Assembly: GCF_021134715.1 (NCBI RefSeq)
Contig: NC_060028.1
Coordinates: 5,974,501-6,038,500, forward strand
Direction of reading: 5' to 3'
DNA length: 64,000 bases
DNA from: Daphnia pulex
Taxonomy: Eukaryota; Arthropoda; Branchiopoda; Diplostraca; Daphniidae
Shown: positions 34,752 through 45,499 of the stretch, piece after piece
Position numbering within the stretch: position 1 is the first letter of the stretch
How the letters are laid out: each line of letters opens with the position of its first letter
The notes under the pieces: generated by a model
Databases searched by the model: none
What the model was told of the DNA's origin: nothing
The model's input: the letters and a program-made list of their open reading frames with translations, nothing else
Position numbers and translations under genes: made by a program

Positions 34752-36196
34752 TCGTCAGGCCACGGGCATATTCTTGAAGAATTGGCAATCAGCCAACCGA
34801 TGCTCACCCTCACATTTAAAACAATATGGAGGCTTGGATACTGGTGTCGTTCCTTCACGAGGCGTAGGGGCAGGAGCCCCTCGAGCCGGTCCAGCTCGGT
34901 GATTGGTGGAGGCCTGGTGGGCCCGTGAATGCCTCTTCTGATGATGCGGGTTGTTGTCTGGGGTGGCCTTGCTGGATTGTAATAATGCTGTTTACATTGA
35001 AGCTATTTTGAATTGCTTCTCTGGTGCTGTTCGGCGGCAATGGAGTATGCATTCTGGTAGGCAGCCGCTCGCGTACATAGCCAGTGGCCAAACTCGTTCA
35101 TGGTGCGACGCTCCAATCCTCCACGCTGGCCGTCATTCCAGTGCAACCGATCCTGGGGCTGGAGCTTCTGCGTGAGCCGCTCGATCAAATCAGCATGGCC
35201 GGTCTCCCCGATCCAAGTGAGATTGAAGAGGTGAGTCCTCACCTTTTCGGCAAATCTACGGAATGTAGCGGGCGTTTGAGGCTCGACTCGATCCAAGGCT
35301 TGAAGATGTGCTGCACGGATAACTGCACGGCTGCCACATGTCTCCTTCAAACGTCGGAGAGACTCCTTGTAGGCCAGCTCACCTCCACCTAATCCGTAAA
35401 CTAAATCGGCCGTCTCTCCCCGTACTTTCCTCTTCAAAATCGCCAGCTTCTCTCCAGGTGCCTTGCCGGTCTGGTGTACGAGTGAGTGAAAGAGGTCGAT
35501 CCACTCAAACCAATCCAGAGCGCGCCCAGAGTAAACCTCCAAATTAACTCGAACCGATGTATGGCGATGATCACCGGAATAAACGAAGGGCTTCTCTCTT
35601 CCACTGCAATAGTTGGTGATCCATTCATCCGGAGCATGAACTCGTGCTACCGGTTTGTACGGGGGTACGGAGATAATCGACTTAAAATCGTCCTTTCGAT
35701 CTCCATTTAAGTCCTCCTCCTCCCCTAGGTCCTGAACGGACTGCTTTGCTGCCTCCATCTCCTTCAATGCTTCTTCGGCTGCTTTGGCGGCCTCCTCGTA
35801 AACCTTCGTGGCGTCTTGGGCTCGTTGTCGGGCTGCGATTACTTCCGGATCTGTAGGATCCCATCCAGGGACGGAAGCTGAATCCCCCTCTCAGCTAGAG
35901 ATATAAGCAGCCACCTCGTCCGCCACTGCGTCAACATCTCCTCCGTAACGCAGGAATGATTCTTGTTGTTGCTCTCCTTCAGCCTCCTCCAACAGCTCCA
36001 ATAAACGGTCATTAATCGGGCCGGAATCACCAAGGAGAGTGCGAGCCTCATCCAGGAGGCGCGTGGCTTCACGGCGTGAAAGCTTGTTGGTTATAACTTT
36101 CCGCATACGGGTGCAGCATCCGGTTATCTTCAAGCGCAGTACCTTCTGGCGGGCCCTGCATTGGTCGATGGTGAATGCTGCAATATCCTCCGCCAT
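34752..36196 (-). pseudogene. gag: BEL/Pao gag with stop codons and a frameshift
   Basis: The reading starts MAEDIAAFTIDQCRAR at 36196 and runs in one frame to an in-frame TGA at 35891-35893. The same frame then continues to a stop at 35003. This second part contains the DUF1759-type gag domain (LEVYSGRALDWFEWIDLF, ERLTQKLQP). A frame change near 34990 leads to a zinc knuckle, CFKCEGEHRLADC. A further TGA, seven codons after the knuckle, separates it from pol. Gag forms the particle and packages RNA. With these breaks this copy is not autonomous. I leave the breaks as seen. Confidence 0.8.
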
Positions 36197-36284
36197 GATG
36201 AAAAGGGCTAGAAGAAAGCGAAGGATCAGAGCTAACAGCAACGTAGTGGATGGCAGCTCTGCTCGTCGATGGAGAATCTTCGTC

Positions 36285-36706
36285 TCCTGGGTTGCCTGCT
36301 TAACGGCAGACTCTTAGTCAGTTCAAATGAGGGTAAAATTAGGATCCTGGAACACCGTCTGTCTATAGCTGAACTCCCCAACTTGGTTCTCGTCGAGTAG
36401 TCGGCTCTGCTTGACGGGCAAGGATCCTCTTAGCTGGAACTGGTCAGTTCCTTCCAACTTGGTTCTCGTTGGCTTGGTCGGGTCTGCTTAACGGCAGACA
36501 ATCTTTGTCAAGGCGCCACAGCGCAGGTCAATTCAACGCTGATCAGCGTGGCCGGTCGGTTTTAACGGCAGGCAAATCAAAATCAAATGCTGGAAGGCGT
36601 AGGCAGGTCTGCTACAACGCCAGTCGAAGTCGAATCAAAACGCTGAAGGCGTGGGCAGGTCTGCTACAACGCCAGTCGAAGTCGAATCAAATGCTGAACA
36701 GCGTAA
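36285..36706 (-). repeat. Degenerate tandem repeats in the BEL/Pao leader
   Basis: A unit of about 52 bp containing TCTGCTACAACGCCAGTCG occurs twice in a row (36603-36654 and 36655-36706), with an older, shorter unit before. Further left, TCTGCTTAACGGCAGA, a self-complementary motif, occurs near 36297 and 36484 next to repeated TTGGTTCTCGT. Position fits the untranslated leader upstream of gag. Confidence 0.7.
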
Positions 36707-37405
36707 TTCAGAAACGATGCCGGTTCAGCTCCGGCTCGAAGGACCAGATGATAACTCGGTCTGGACAAGTAGTAGTGGACTGTATTTAAAACATTCAATG
36801 TCTGTCGTGTAACATCAAGTCACTGTCAGAATCAGAACATCGACACATAATCAGGCATCCATCATCATCAATCCTATTCGAGTAAAAGGGAGTCACTAAC
36901 AATTCAAGTAAAGCACGAGAGATAAAAATACCTGGGGACCAGTCTTCGATGGGGAAATGGAAATAAGAGTGGTCCGTCCTGGACACACTCATGCACATAT
37001 AGGGCACAACACACACACAACCTGGGAGTAGCAATAAAACTTAGTGAAGTCGACAGAGAACACACAATGAAGGTAATACATAAAAGAGGAGGTGTGGGAA
37101 TTGCCACCTTGTCACAAACTGCATGTGTCGACGACGTCTGAGACTGCACGTCAGCACAATTTGGTCACAATACTCAAAACGCGAATACAAGTAATTATCT
37201 AAAAGGGAGCACAGACATGGTAAATCAATATTGGTTAGGAATAACATGGTCACAACTAAAAATACCTGTCAGGGCAAGAGTCACTTCAGTTCAGAAAAAT
37301 TGGAAAGGACGATATCACAAAGAAGATGACTTTGATTGACAGGGGAAAGGGGGAAATAGGGCTAAACAGTGGTCGGACAAGTGGCGCCATTAAAATTAAC
37401 AAAGG

Positions 37406-38126
37406 CTAAACAGCATCCGCCGAACCATCCAGCGAAAGTTTTTTGATTGATTCAGGAGCAGCCATCCCAAGATAGACTTTTTCTAGAGGAACGTATTCGG
37501 TTGACAAATAAGGATCGATTTTTGTTGGGCTACAATCAACTACATATCTAAAATGCATGAAATTTTGGGCGAAGTCCTTGATAAGACTTGACACTCTTTC
37601 TTGCAACAAATGCAGCTTCGGTGAGGCTGATTGAAACAGGGTATTGAACTCGTTAAAACAATGTTAAGCATATTACGTGAATTCTAAAAAAGGGACCGTC
37701 ATTTCGTTACTTAACATTGTGTGGATCAAGTTATTAGCTGCAGTTGGATCCTCCACTGATTCTACCTGAAAATATAATATTAAGGCTTCTCTCTGCTCGA
37801 TTTACACAGGCTTCTTCTGAAAGCCATCTTGTTTGGCCTGGTGACAAAATGGTGTGTTCTGCGGCATGAACAAACTCTTGAAACTTTGCGAACTCCCTTT
37901 TCCTGGCAGAAATTCGACTGAACTGGTTGTTAATTCCACGCATCACATCCTCCATTTTCTTTGGAAGACGTTTGCATGCGTGCGAAGCACACAAATGTGC
38001 AGAATGGGATGAACATGGAACTGTCAACAGATTTGGCATCAATACTTTCAAAAGTATCAGCTGAAAATCCCACAACCCTAACAAAAAATTGGTTAATTGA
38101 GAAAAAACGGACAGAATTAAAGGCAA
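37406..38126 (-). pseudogene. hAT transposase, middle part
   Basis: Frames include LLTVPCSSHSAHLCASHAC with RLPKKMEDVMRGINNQFS and TILSPGQTRWLS, typical of hAT transposases of the ZNF862-like type. A later piece ends SLDGSAD at the border with the BEL/Pao insertion. Frame changes occur near 37750. Not functional. Confidence 0.75.
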
Positions 38127-38528
38127 TCGCAGTCTACCTTTTAAAAGCTTATAGCAAATTTAGTTAAAATATTAACTACTGCTGAAGTGAGGCCATTTGC
38201 TGTTGCATATTGACACTGAACCAGATCCAGGATATCGATAATCAGCTTTTGTTGTAACGAACTCCAATACTTAACCATAACAGCAATTTGTGTCGTTGTA
38301 GTGAACATCAGTAGTCTCATCAATGATGATTGAAAAAAAAAATTGTCATGAGCTGTTGGATCAATTCACTTTCTAGATGAGCTCCAATACCTATGAAGAT
38401 AAACAACATACTTAGTTTAATTTTATTGTTCAAATATAGTATCATTGAATAATAAATAATTCATAAAATAAGTGCTCACCAAATCTTATTATGTTGCTAG
38501 CTTTCTGTTTCGCCAATTTCAGTTTTCG

Positions 38529-39263
38529 TCAGCATTCATCATTGGGAAAACAACATCGTAGAAGAGGAATGAATTTGTCGATTAAACTTAGTGACAAATT
38601 GTTTTCCGCAAGAAAAATACACATCCTAGTTGCTTGAATGACAACACTGTTGTCTGAGGAATTGGAACAAGCTTCAGCGTTTTTTTTTCTTTGCTCCTCA
38701 ATTAAAGTTTCCAAATGCGCCCTTTTTTCATGCTTTGATGTCGCCTTGTGTCTTTTCAGTTCTGATAAGCCAGTTCCTCCTTTGAAATATTCAGAACATG
38801 ACGTACAGTATGCAACAGGTTTTTTGTTGATACCAACTATTCTTTTTTCTACCATCCTGAGCATTCTGGGTCAGTTAACTATTGGTCCGAAATCTTTGTT
38901 TGTATGGCTCATTTTTGTTAGTTTTGGTGGACTTTTTCTTTGGGGGAAACTTTCCTCTTTTCTCGTGAGCTCCATCTTTTGAAGATGAGGAATTTGAATT
39001 CCTTTTGATCTTACTACTCGCCTCTTGATTACATACACTTTCGGTGTCAAAGATTTCAACATCAGAATCACAGGATAGAGCTACTGATTCAGATACACTC
39101 TTCGATACTGCTGTTTGTTCTGTAGGCATATTACTTTTAGGCTGTAATTTCTCAATTCCAACATAAGGTGATTCAAGTGTAAGGACTTCTGCTCGTTGAG
39201 TTGCACATGTTGAGGCTGAAGCACTCTCAGTATTTGATTTTTCACTATCGAGTTCAACTTCAA
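38529..39263 (-). pseudogene. hAT transposase, N-terminal part with BED-like zinc finger
   Basis: The segment YCTSCSEYFKGGTGLSELKRH with KATSKHEKRAH is a BED-type zinc-binding unit. It is followed by ATRMCIFLAENNLSLSLIDK and LLRCCFPND, a common hAT pattern. Upstream frames (38871-39263) are Ser/Lys/Glu-rich and probably the disordered N-terminus, but frames shift. It belongs to the same element as 37406-38126 and 30776-31119. Confidence 0.72.
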
Positions 39264-39615
39264 TTATTTGGATGTCTGTACTTACAATATAATAATAGAA
39301 TCAGAAACTGGTGGCTGGGATGAGGAACTTTTTGCCTTTCTTGTCACCCGATTAAGAAGAGAGCTCATCTTTCATTATCTTCTGTGGTCTAAAAATAATT
39401 AATTGAAATGAGACTCGACAGTCGACACACTAAAACTTGATCAGAATTTGACTTGATCGTTTATCCTAACGAACACAGCTTTAGTGAGGCTTATAGAACC
39501 GAGAGTTTAACTGTTAAAGACTAACGAGATCCGAGGTCCCAGCAGACAACATTTGAAAATATACCTAATTAGAGGCGAGTTAAAATATACCATGTAAATT
39601 AAAAGTGGTGGTGAA

Positions 39616-40214
39616 TTAAAATATACCGTTCCAAACTAGAGATGTCTTTTCATCGCTAAAGGTAACTGAATTCCACCATCGCTGATTTCTGCCAACATAT
39701 TCTTGCGCGAATGCCAACCTTGCTTGTTTTTGAGCGGGGATGAGGAATTCTTTTACGGCCGCAACTCTTCCGTAGACTCCCGCTTTATTTAATCTCCAGG
39801 AAACAGTCGAAAGGGAAATCGGCAATTGGCATGTATCTATAATAAAGATTATGCTAAAAATATGAGAATCGCTGGCCATGTGGCTACAGTGTAGTCACCA
39901 TAATTATTACAAGATGATGAATTATATTTACCTTTTATTTCTTGCAGCGATGTGATAGGCCGCGCTCTGATAGCTTGAAATATCCGCATGTCTTGCGCTG
40001 GAGTGGTTTTCAACGGCCTTCCGGATCCCCCTTTTCGATGAAAGTCCAGGGTTTCTTCATAACGCCTAATCCATTTCCTCACCGTGGTAATATGGCATTG
40101 CATTTGAAGCGCAATGTCATTTTTAGAAACATTCCTTTCATGAAGAGTAATTATTGCAGACTTTTGCTGCAAAGACAAGTGGCCACCAGCGGGCAGTTGA
40201 AACATGTTTCTCAA
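39616..40214 (-). pseudogene. Tc1-like transposase, N-terminal half
   Basis: The first part (40214-39930) has a helix-turn-helix of the Tc1 type: LSLQQKSAIITLHERNVSKN, then TTVRKWIRRYEE and GSGRPLKTT. After a short intron-like gap, 39879-39616 continues with VSWRLNKAGVYGR and WWNSVTFSDEKTS, which holds the first catalytic Asp. The rest of the DDE domain is missing. The opposite-strand fragment at 40562-41300 is a different copy. Confidence 0.75.
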
Positions 40215-40561
40215 ATGAATTCTACAAGATAAATGTCGTTCCTCCCACTTCTATTCTTAGATCCTTAGGCTTTAGACTATGTCCCCTAACCTTGTAATGA
40301 TAGTCGCATATTGTAAGGAATATTACCATTCCCTCCCCTTAAATTCATATCTAGAAAATTACAAAAACCATTTCTCATTTGGTCAACTGCTAAGTCCTTA
40401 AAATACTTACCCAGCCCTGCGTAACATGAGCGCTTTAAGGATACCAATGCGACCTTCATCAATTGCTCACCCAGCCTTTTGGTCCCACAGACAATTTTTC
40501 CTTTGTTCAGAAAGCTAATTTCTTCCTCATTTCCTTCTAACAATAATCCTGTGAAGACGTC

Positions 40562-41300
40562 TCCATAGTATAAATGGCCTCGTGGTTTTTAAACAAGTAC
40601 GAAGTAGAGAAGCGCTTTTCTTTCGCTACGGAACATTCCTGTCGTTCCTGGGACGACGTAATTTTTGTCGACATCCAAATATTCAGGTGAGAGTTGTTTT
40701 ATTTATTTATTTTCACTGTTTCAATTTTAAATTCCCATTTTTTCATCATCAGTATTCACCAGGCAGGTTACGTGTTTCTCGGGTCCAACAACCGCATGAG
40801 TGCACCTAAAAAAACAGTCGGGAGCATCCGCGTTTGGGCCTGGTTTTCTATTCATGGTGCTAGAGAAATCGCCCTCCTTGACGACGATGCAGACATCACA
40901 GACCTGGTGGACAACTATCTCGTTGCGAAAGCAGCAGCTCTTTTCGGGATTGGTCCACTCAGGTTCGTGGACGACAGTGGCTGTGCCTTGACAACATCGT
41001 CGTTCGAGTGTTTCAAGAAATTGGAGAGCAAAATCAACATTAAAGAAATCAAATGGTCATGCAATTCCAGCCACCTTTCCCCGTTCTTCACTGTATGGCA
41101 CAGAATAGATAAAACTATTAGAATCCAGCGTTTCCAGCCAGAAGATCCGGTAGAGCTGTGAAACCTGATTGAAATGGTGTGGGGGAGAATGAGCGACAGA
41201 CCCGTATATTGGAGAGGTGCAATCTTCAATATGCAGAGCAAATTGCGGGTCATCGCTGCTTTACGTGGCGAAAGAATGGAGGGAGAAATGATGGCCAATT
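40562..41300 (+). pseudogene. Tc1-like transposase, C-terminal half
   Basis: The exon ending at about 40686 reads FSFATEHSCRSWDDVIFVD, matching the Tc1 stretch before and at the first catalytic Asp. After an intron-like gap (AG at 40751), the frame gives SIRVWAWFSIHGAREI and FVDDSGCALTTSSF, the second catalytic Asp region. The frame ends at 41159, but NLIEMVWGRMSDRP follows, matching the Tc1 NPIE block. The gene lacks its N-terminus and is broken near the end. Confidence 0.68.
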
Positions 41301-41507
41301 ACTACAATCAGGTGCCTTATTAGTGTTATTTTTTGTGTTTGTTTATCATGTCGAAGGCGCATTCTGTTTGGTTTTTTGTTTCAGTAACTCGTTTTATTTT
41401 AATTTTAAATGAAACATTTGTATTACATGACAACAAGAAATACATTGAATTGACAGTGAAATTTTATAGAATTTATAATATAAAAAGTCATAACGGTGTC
41501 TATATGG

Positions 41508-43420
41508 ATAGTCGAGCAATTTCTTTGGTGGCCTGAACCATTCGTGTTTGGTAATCAACAAAACTAGTACCGTCGGCTTCATCCCCAGAAGAGCCCTAAA
41601 ATTAGGAGCACAATTCAAGATATTTGAAACACGAGGCTTGAATGACCGGATAATTGGATTACCGTTTGCGCCCGGCTCTCCATTTGATTCATGGAAGCAG
41701 TAATTGAGTAGACGAGCCCAGAAATCACACCGGACTCGGTGGCCACCGTCTGGACTGTCGACAGCAAGTCCCGTTGATCCTCCTTCATGGACTCGGCAGA
41801 TTCGTCAAGATCCGTATTAACTTGAACAGCCTTCACAAACGCACATTTTAGTTAATTCGCGTCACATAATCACTAAAAACAGCCGAAAAAAATTACTTTG
41901 GGATTTCCTCCGGCTTCCTTGGCGACGAGAACAAGCTGAACGGCGCATTCACTGACTGTCTTGGATTGATCAAGCATCATCATTTGCTGTGCAGATCCAG
42001 TGGCGGCGATCACCATCGGCTTAAAGTAATGGGATATTTGGGTGACCTAACGTAGATTAAGTTTCCCGTGGTTGAAATGGATCTTTAAGAATTTGTACTT
42101 GGAATGACTGGAAATGCTTACCGCGTGACCAAGTTTTTTGGCTTCTCCTTTAGCGGCAGAGCGGACGCTGTCGATGCGATCCGCGATTTCCATAGCGCAG
42201 TTGGTTGTCTGTTCAGCAAAGGCCTGGGCCGATTTCTCTCGACGGGGGCTCAGATTCTGAGATATGGCAGACAGCGAAGCTTGATCCAGCTGATGGACAC
42301 AATTCGACATGATGGAGATGCCATCATCGCACTCCTTCTATCCTGGCAACTTATCATGGATGGAAGATACCAGTTTATTGATCGAATCGGAGACGCTCTT
42401 GCTGTGATTGGCCAAAGCTTGCCAAGTGGGTGGATCTTTGGGGTTGAGGGCCAGCGACTTGGCTGCCGAAATCATCGAGCAGGAACCGTCAATGATGGAT
42501 TTGCCTGGAATAAAAACATACAAAGAGATAAATATTAGGAAAAACTTGGCAAGGCATTTAAAAATGATTTTACCGGCTGAAGTAATGGGTTCTTGGGCCT
42601 GGCAGGCGGTTGGTGAAATTTTAGCCGGGATGGAGGCAAAGTCGGGTGAGTTGACGAACGTGCACAAATTCTCGACCACTCCGATGAGAGGCTGAGTTGC
42701 AGCGGCGCAGTTATCGCGATTGCGCTGGCTGTAATCCTGGTCCAGGGCTTTGATTTCCTTGACCAATTTAGCCGTCGAATTGGCCCCATCCTTGGCTGAT
42801 TGGACGAAGTGTTTTTTGGCCACCGGATTCGTCGTCTTTGGCCACTCTGCAGGCGTGGCACAGAGAGCTGGTGTGCTTGGTGATAACCGTAGCGGCAGAC
42901 AGAACTTGTTGCTGTGTGCTGCTGGGACTGGACGTGGACAGTGCGTGACAGGCTGACTGAATGGCCTAAATTGATACAAAATTGCAATAATAAAAAAATT
43001 AGAAAATGCAATTGTCATGGAAAATATTCAAGAATCGTTACCTGTGAAGCTCTGGCAAAGGCTGTTTGATCGCCCAAACCAGATCCTCCGGCTACGCTTG
43101 ACGGATCAGAGACACCAACTAGGTACGCGGCTTGTTAGAGCAGCCTCGACAAGTCCAGTAATGGCATTCGAAACGTCTTTGACAGCTTCGCCAAATGGCT
43201 CGTGTTCGGATTTCTTGGCATTGTTAGCGATGCCGGTCATTCCATCGCCCGGGCTCTTAGATTTCTCCATGATCGTGTCCAAGCATTCAAAATACGTAAG
43301 ACATGTCGTTAATCGGTTCGTTGGGCTTTTCCAAAAACGAGCGAGTCGACTGGATGGCCCGCACGGCATTTTCGCATTTCTTTTGACGACCGTCCTACCA
43401 TTGCTGTGATTGTTGCCTCC
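41508..43420 (-). pseudogene. Talin rod-domain gene fragment with introns
   Basis: Consecutive talin exons run leftwards: NDM with TYFECLDTIMEKSKS, VSDPSSVAGGSG, IQSACHALSTSS through CQAQEPITSAG, SIIDGSCSMISAAKSLALNP, LDQASLSAISQNLSP, VIAATGSAQQMMMLDQ, DLDESAESMKEDQRD and a last exon GTSFVDYQTRMVQATKEIA that stops at once. These match about residues 1660-2030 of the vertebrate talin rod in order. Lesions: a 4-nt insertion before TYFEC, a frameshift near 42840 and an in-frame TAG at 42338-42340 where talin has Gln. The head and the rest of the rod are absent. Introns are kept, so it is a DNA-level copy of part of the talin gene. Confidence 0.85.
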
Positions 43421-44150
43421 TCTGCCATCGCCGTTGTTGTTGGCCGTTGTTGTGGGCTGTTGTTGTGAGCCGTCGTCGGCTTGACACCCGCCATAGTCAT
43501 AGCGATGTCTTAGGGAAATACCGTGGATCTGCAAATAGCCCAAAGAAAGTTGCTTTAGCAAATGTAGAAGGGATGTAAACTCAACAGTGCCCTTACAGTA
43601 GGAGGTGAAGTGTGATCGATAATCTGCAGTCCACCTGAAGCCTCAAGGTCCTGCATGTGTTTCTCACACATTTGGCACGTCAAACAATGAATCCCAATTT
43701 AGGGGCAAACCTCAACCTAGAAAAATTTAAAAAAGGGGTTGAAAGCAATGTAGTTGAATTCAATAATGTTTCGTACTGAAAGACTTTAGTTCAATAATGC
43801 TACACAATTTAGATCTTTAAAATATCTTTCGGGGGTGTTGGCACTTTTCCTGCTAGTCTGGTCATGGAGGCCAGCAATGTCCACATTTGCTTCACATTGC
43901 AATTTCATCTCTATATGCAGTCTGCAGTTCTGAAATGTTATCTCGATATCGTCCAATAACACGGCCGACCCACCACAAACTGACAACGAGAACAACATTG
44001 GGCACTAAAATGCAGAACAGTAAAATATGGGAATTCCGCTTCTTCTTTTCGGCAAAGAAAGAAAGATAGGATTTGGCCACCTGGTGCCAAGACCAAGAAA
44101 TTATTCAGAACAGCTGACGCGAGTCGTTTTTTTAAAGGTACTGTACTGCC
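43010..44150 (-). repeat. Right arm of the inverted talin-fragment duplication
   Basis: The reverse complement matches 29053-30390 closely, from ACAGTAC and CTCGCGTCAGCTG to TTGAATATTTTCCATGACAA. It includes non-talin sequence (a shared exon-like stretch FQNCRLHIEMKLQCEANVDI at 43880-43950). The talin exons go on beyond the arm only on this side, so this side is the longer copy. Confidence 0.85.
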
Positions 44151-45499
44151 CAGCACAGTTTATTTCGTTCTAAAAATTTTGGATCCATTTGAGGGACTTC
44201 TCGATTTTGGAGCGTAATAGCAGAAAGAAAATGGTTATGTTCGTGGAGTTCGAGAGACCAGAAGATGCTGGACCATAATTTTTTACCATTGTGGATTGAA
44301 CGAAGTGAATTTGTTTCAGGCTGGGAAAATCCATCCACTGAATCACATTATTCCACGCCATCAAAGGGGATACTCCAGAAAATATCTTACTTAGGTCTTT
44401 GAGTCCAGCACAGCACGGTTCCGAAATTCTTGTTCCGAAATAAACTGTTGTAATTCGTATTCTGTTGTTAAGTGGCAACTAGATGGCCTAGAATCAACTG
44501 AATTTGGGCATGTAGACATTTATGGCACGCCGAAAGGGTAAAAAAAGTTGCGCGCCATCTAGCGGTCAAATATAGAACTACATGCAAAAATTCCCTTTTC
44601 TTGCCCCAACCGCGGAAATTTTCTTCGCTTATTCTTCGGTAGGCTACATGCCTCAGAGCTCAGAGCCACCTACTAAAAACTGAATCATTTCATTTTAATT
44701 TTTAAAGGAGATGAAATTGGAAAAAAATAGAAATAAATTTTCTTAATATTAATATTAACGGTAAAATTAATAATAATAATAAAGGAATTTTCTTCGTTTA
44801 TTCTACGGTAGGCTACATCGGTAGGCTACATCCCTCAGAGCTCAGAACCTACTACTCAAACACCTGAATAATTTCATCGTAAATTTTAAAGGAGATGAAA
44901 TTGGAAATCCACGGAGCAGTTGGACATCCTGCGTTGTGCATTCTCCGCGAATGCGAAAATCAAATTGGTGTTCGAGTTGGTCTGTTTCGCCTACAGCGTC
45001 TAATGGAGAAACAAACTTCTTCTCGTTAAAAAGTTGTTTTCTTATATATAACTTTGATTTTACCCCCTTTTTCTCCTAACAGTGAATACTTTATTCATTT
45101 CATTATTATCTTATTTTTATTTCGAGCCCAAACTCAATCTAGTTAATTTTTATTTAATTTTTGTTTGTGAATGGTTTTGTTGTTGCTTCCTGTAGCAGAC
45201 GTTTCTAGACAGAATCAACCAATACTACAAACTGAATTTTTCTTCGAAACCGGCGAAAACTCCATAAGCCGCCTTGCAAGACCAACTTCCAGTTAGTGCA
45301 CAAATTTTTAGGGTGGCTTTAATAGAACTGGCAACTTCGGAAGTTCCCCTAATCTATACCAAAATAATGTAAAAAAATATTCTTCGAAAGAAAGCCACAC
45401 TTTTTATTATTGGAGATTACTTAAAAATATAAATTCTAACACACCTATATTTTTTAAAATAATTAATTCCTACTAGTTTTATAATAAATTGGTTTGTCA
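44151..45499. other. AT-rich region with a local tandem duplication
   Basis: No gene recognised. A minus-strand ORF at 44170-44478 (102 codons) has no family I know. The duplication at 44617-44906 is listed separately. Confidence 0.45.
44617..44906. repeat. Tandem duplication, about 110-bp units
   Basis: AATTTTCTTCG with CGGTAGGCTACAT, CCTCAGAGCTCAGA and AAAGGAGATGAAATTGGAAA occurs at 44617-44720 and again at 44786-44906, with mismatches. Within the second unit CGGTAGGCTACAT is itself doubled. Confidence 0.75.

Larger units (their letters stand above)
31116..37405 (-). mobile_element. BEL/Pao LTR retrotransposon, 3'-truncated, nested in a hAT element
   Basis: Order on the minus strand: probable 5' LTR and leader (about 37405-36200), gag (36196-34752) and pol (34751-31116). 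The left flank begins TGTTTAGCC, consistent with an LTR starting TG. The integrase ends abruptly at 31116 and I find no second LTR, so the 3' part is lost. hAT sequence flanks both sides. LTR borders and primer site could not be placed with confidence. Confidence 0.85.

Noticed and set aside
31870..35710. Many ORFs of 60-190 codons on the plus strand
   Set aside because: They are antisense shadows of the BEL/Pao gag-pol coding sequence and have no domains.
36603..36706. Possible CRISPR-like array
   Set aside because: Only two or three long units with no unique spacers, inside a eukaryotic retroelement leader.
41508..43420. A functional talin gene
   Set aside because: In-frame stop, frameshift and missing ends show it is a fragment; the real talin gene must be elsewhere.
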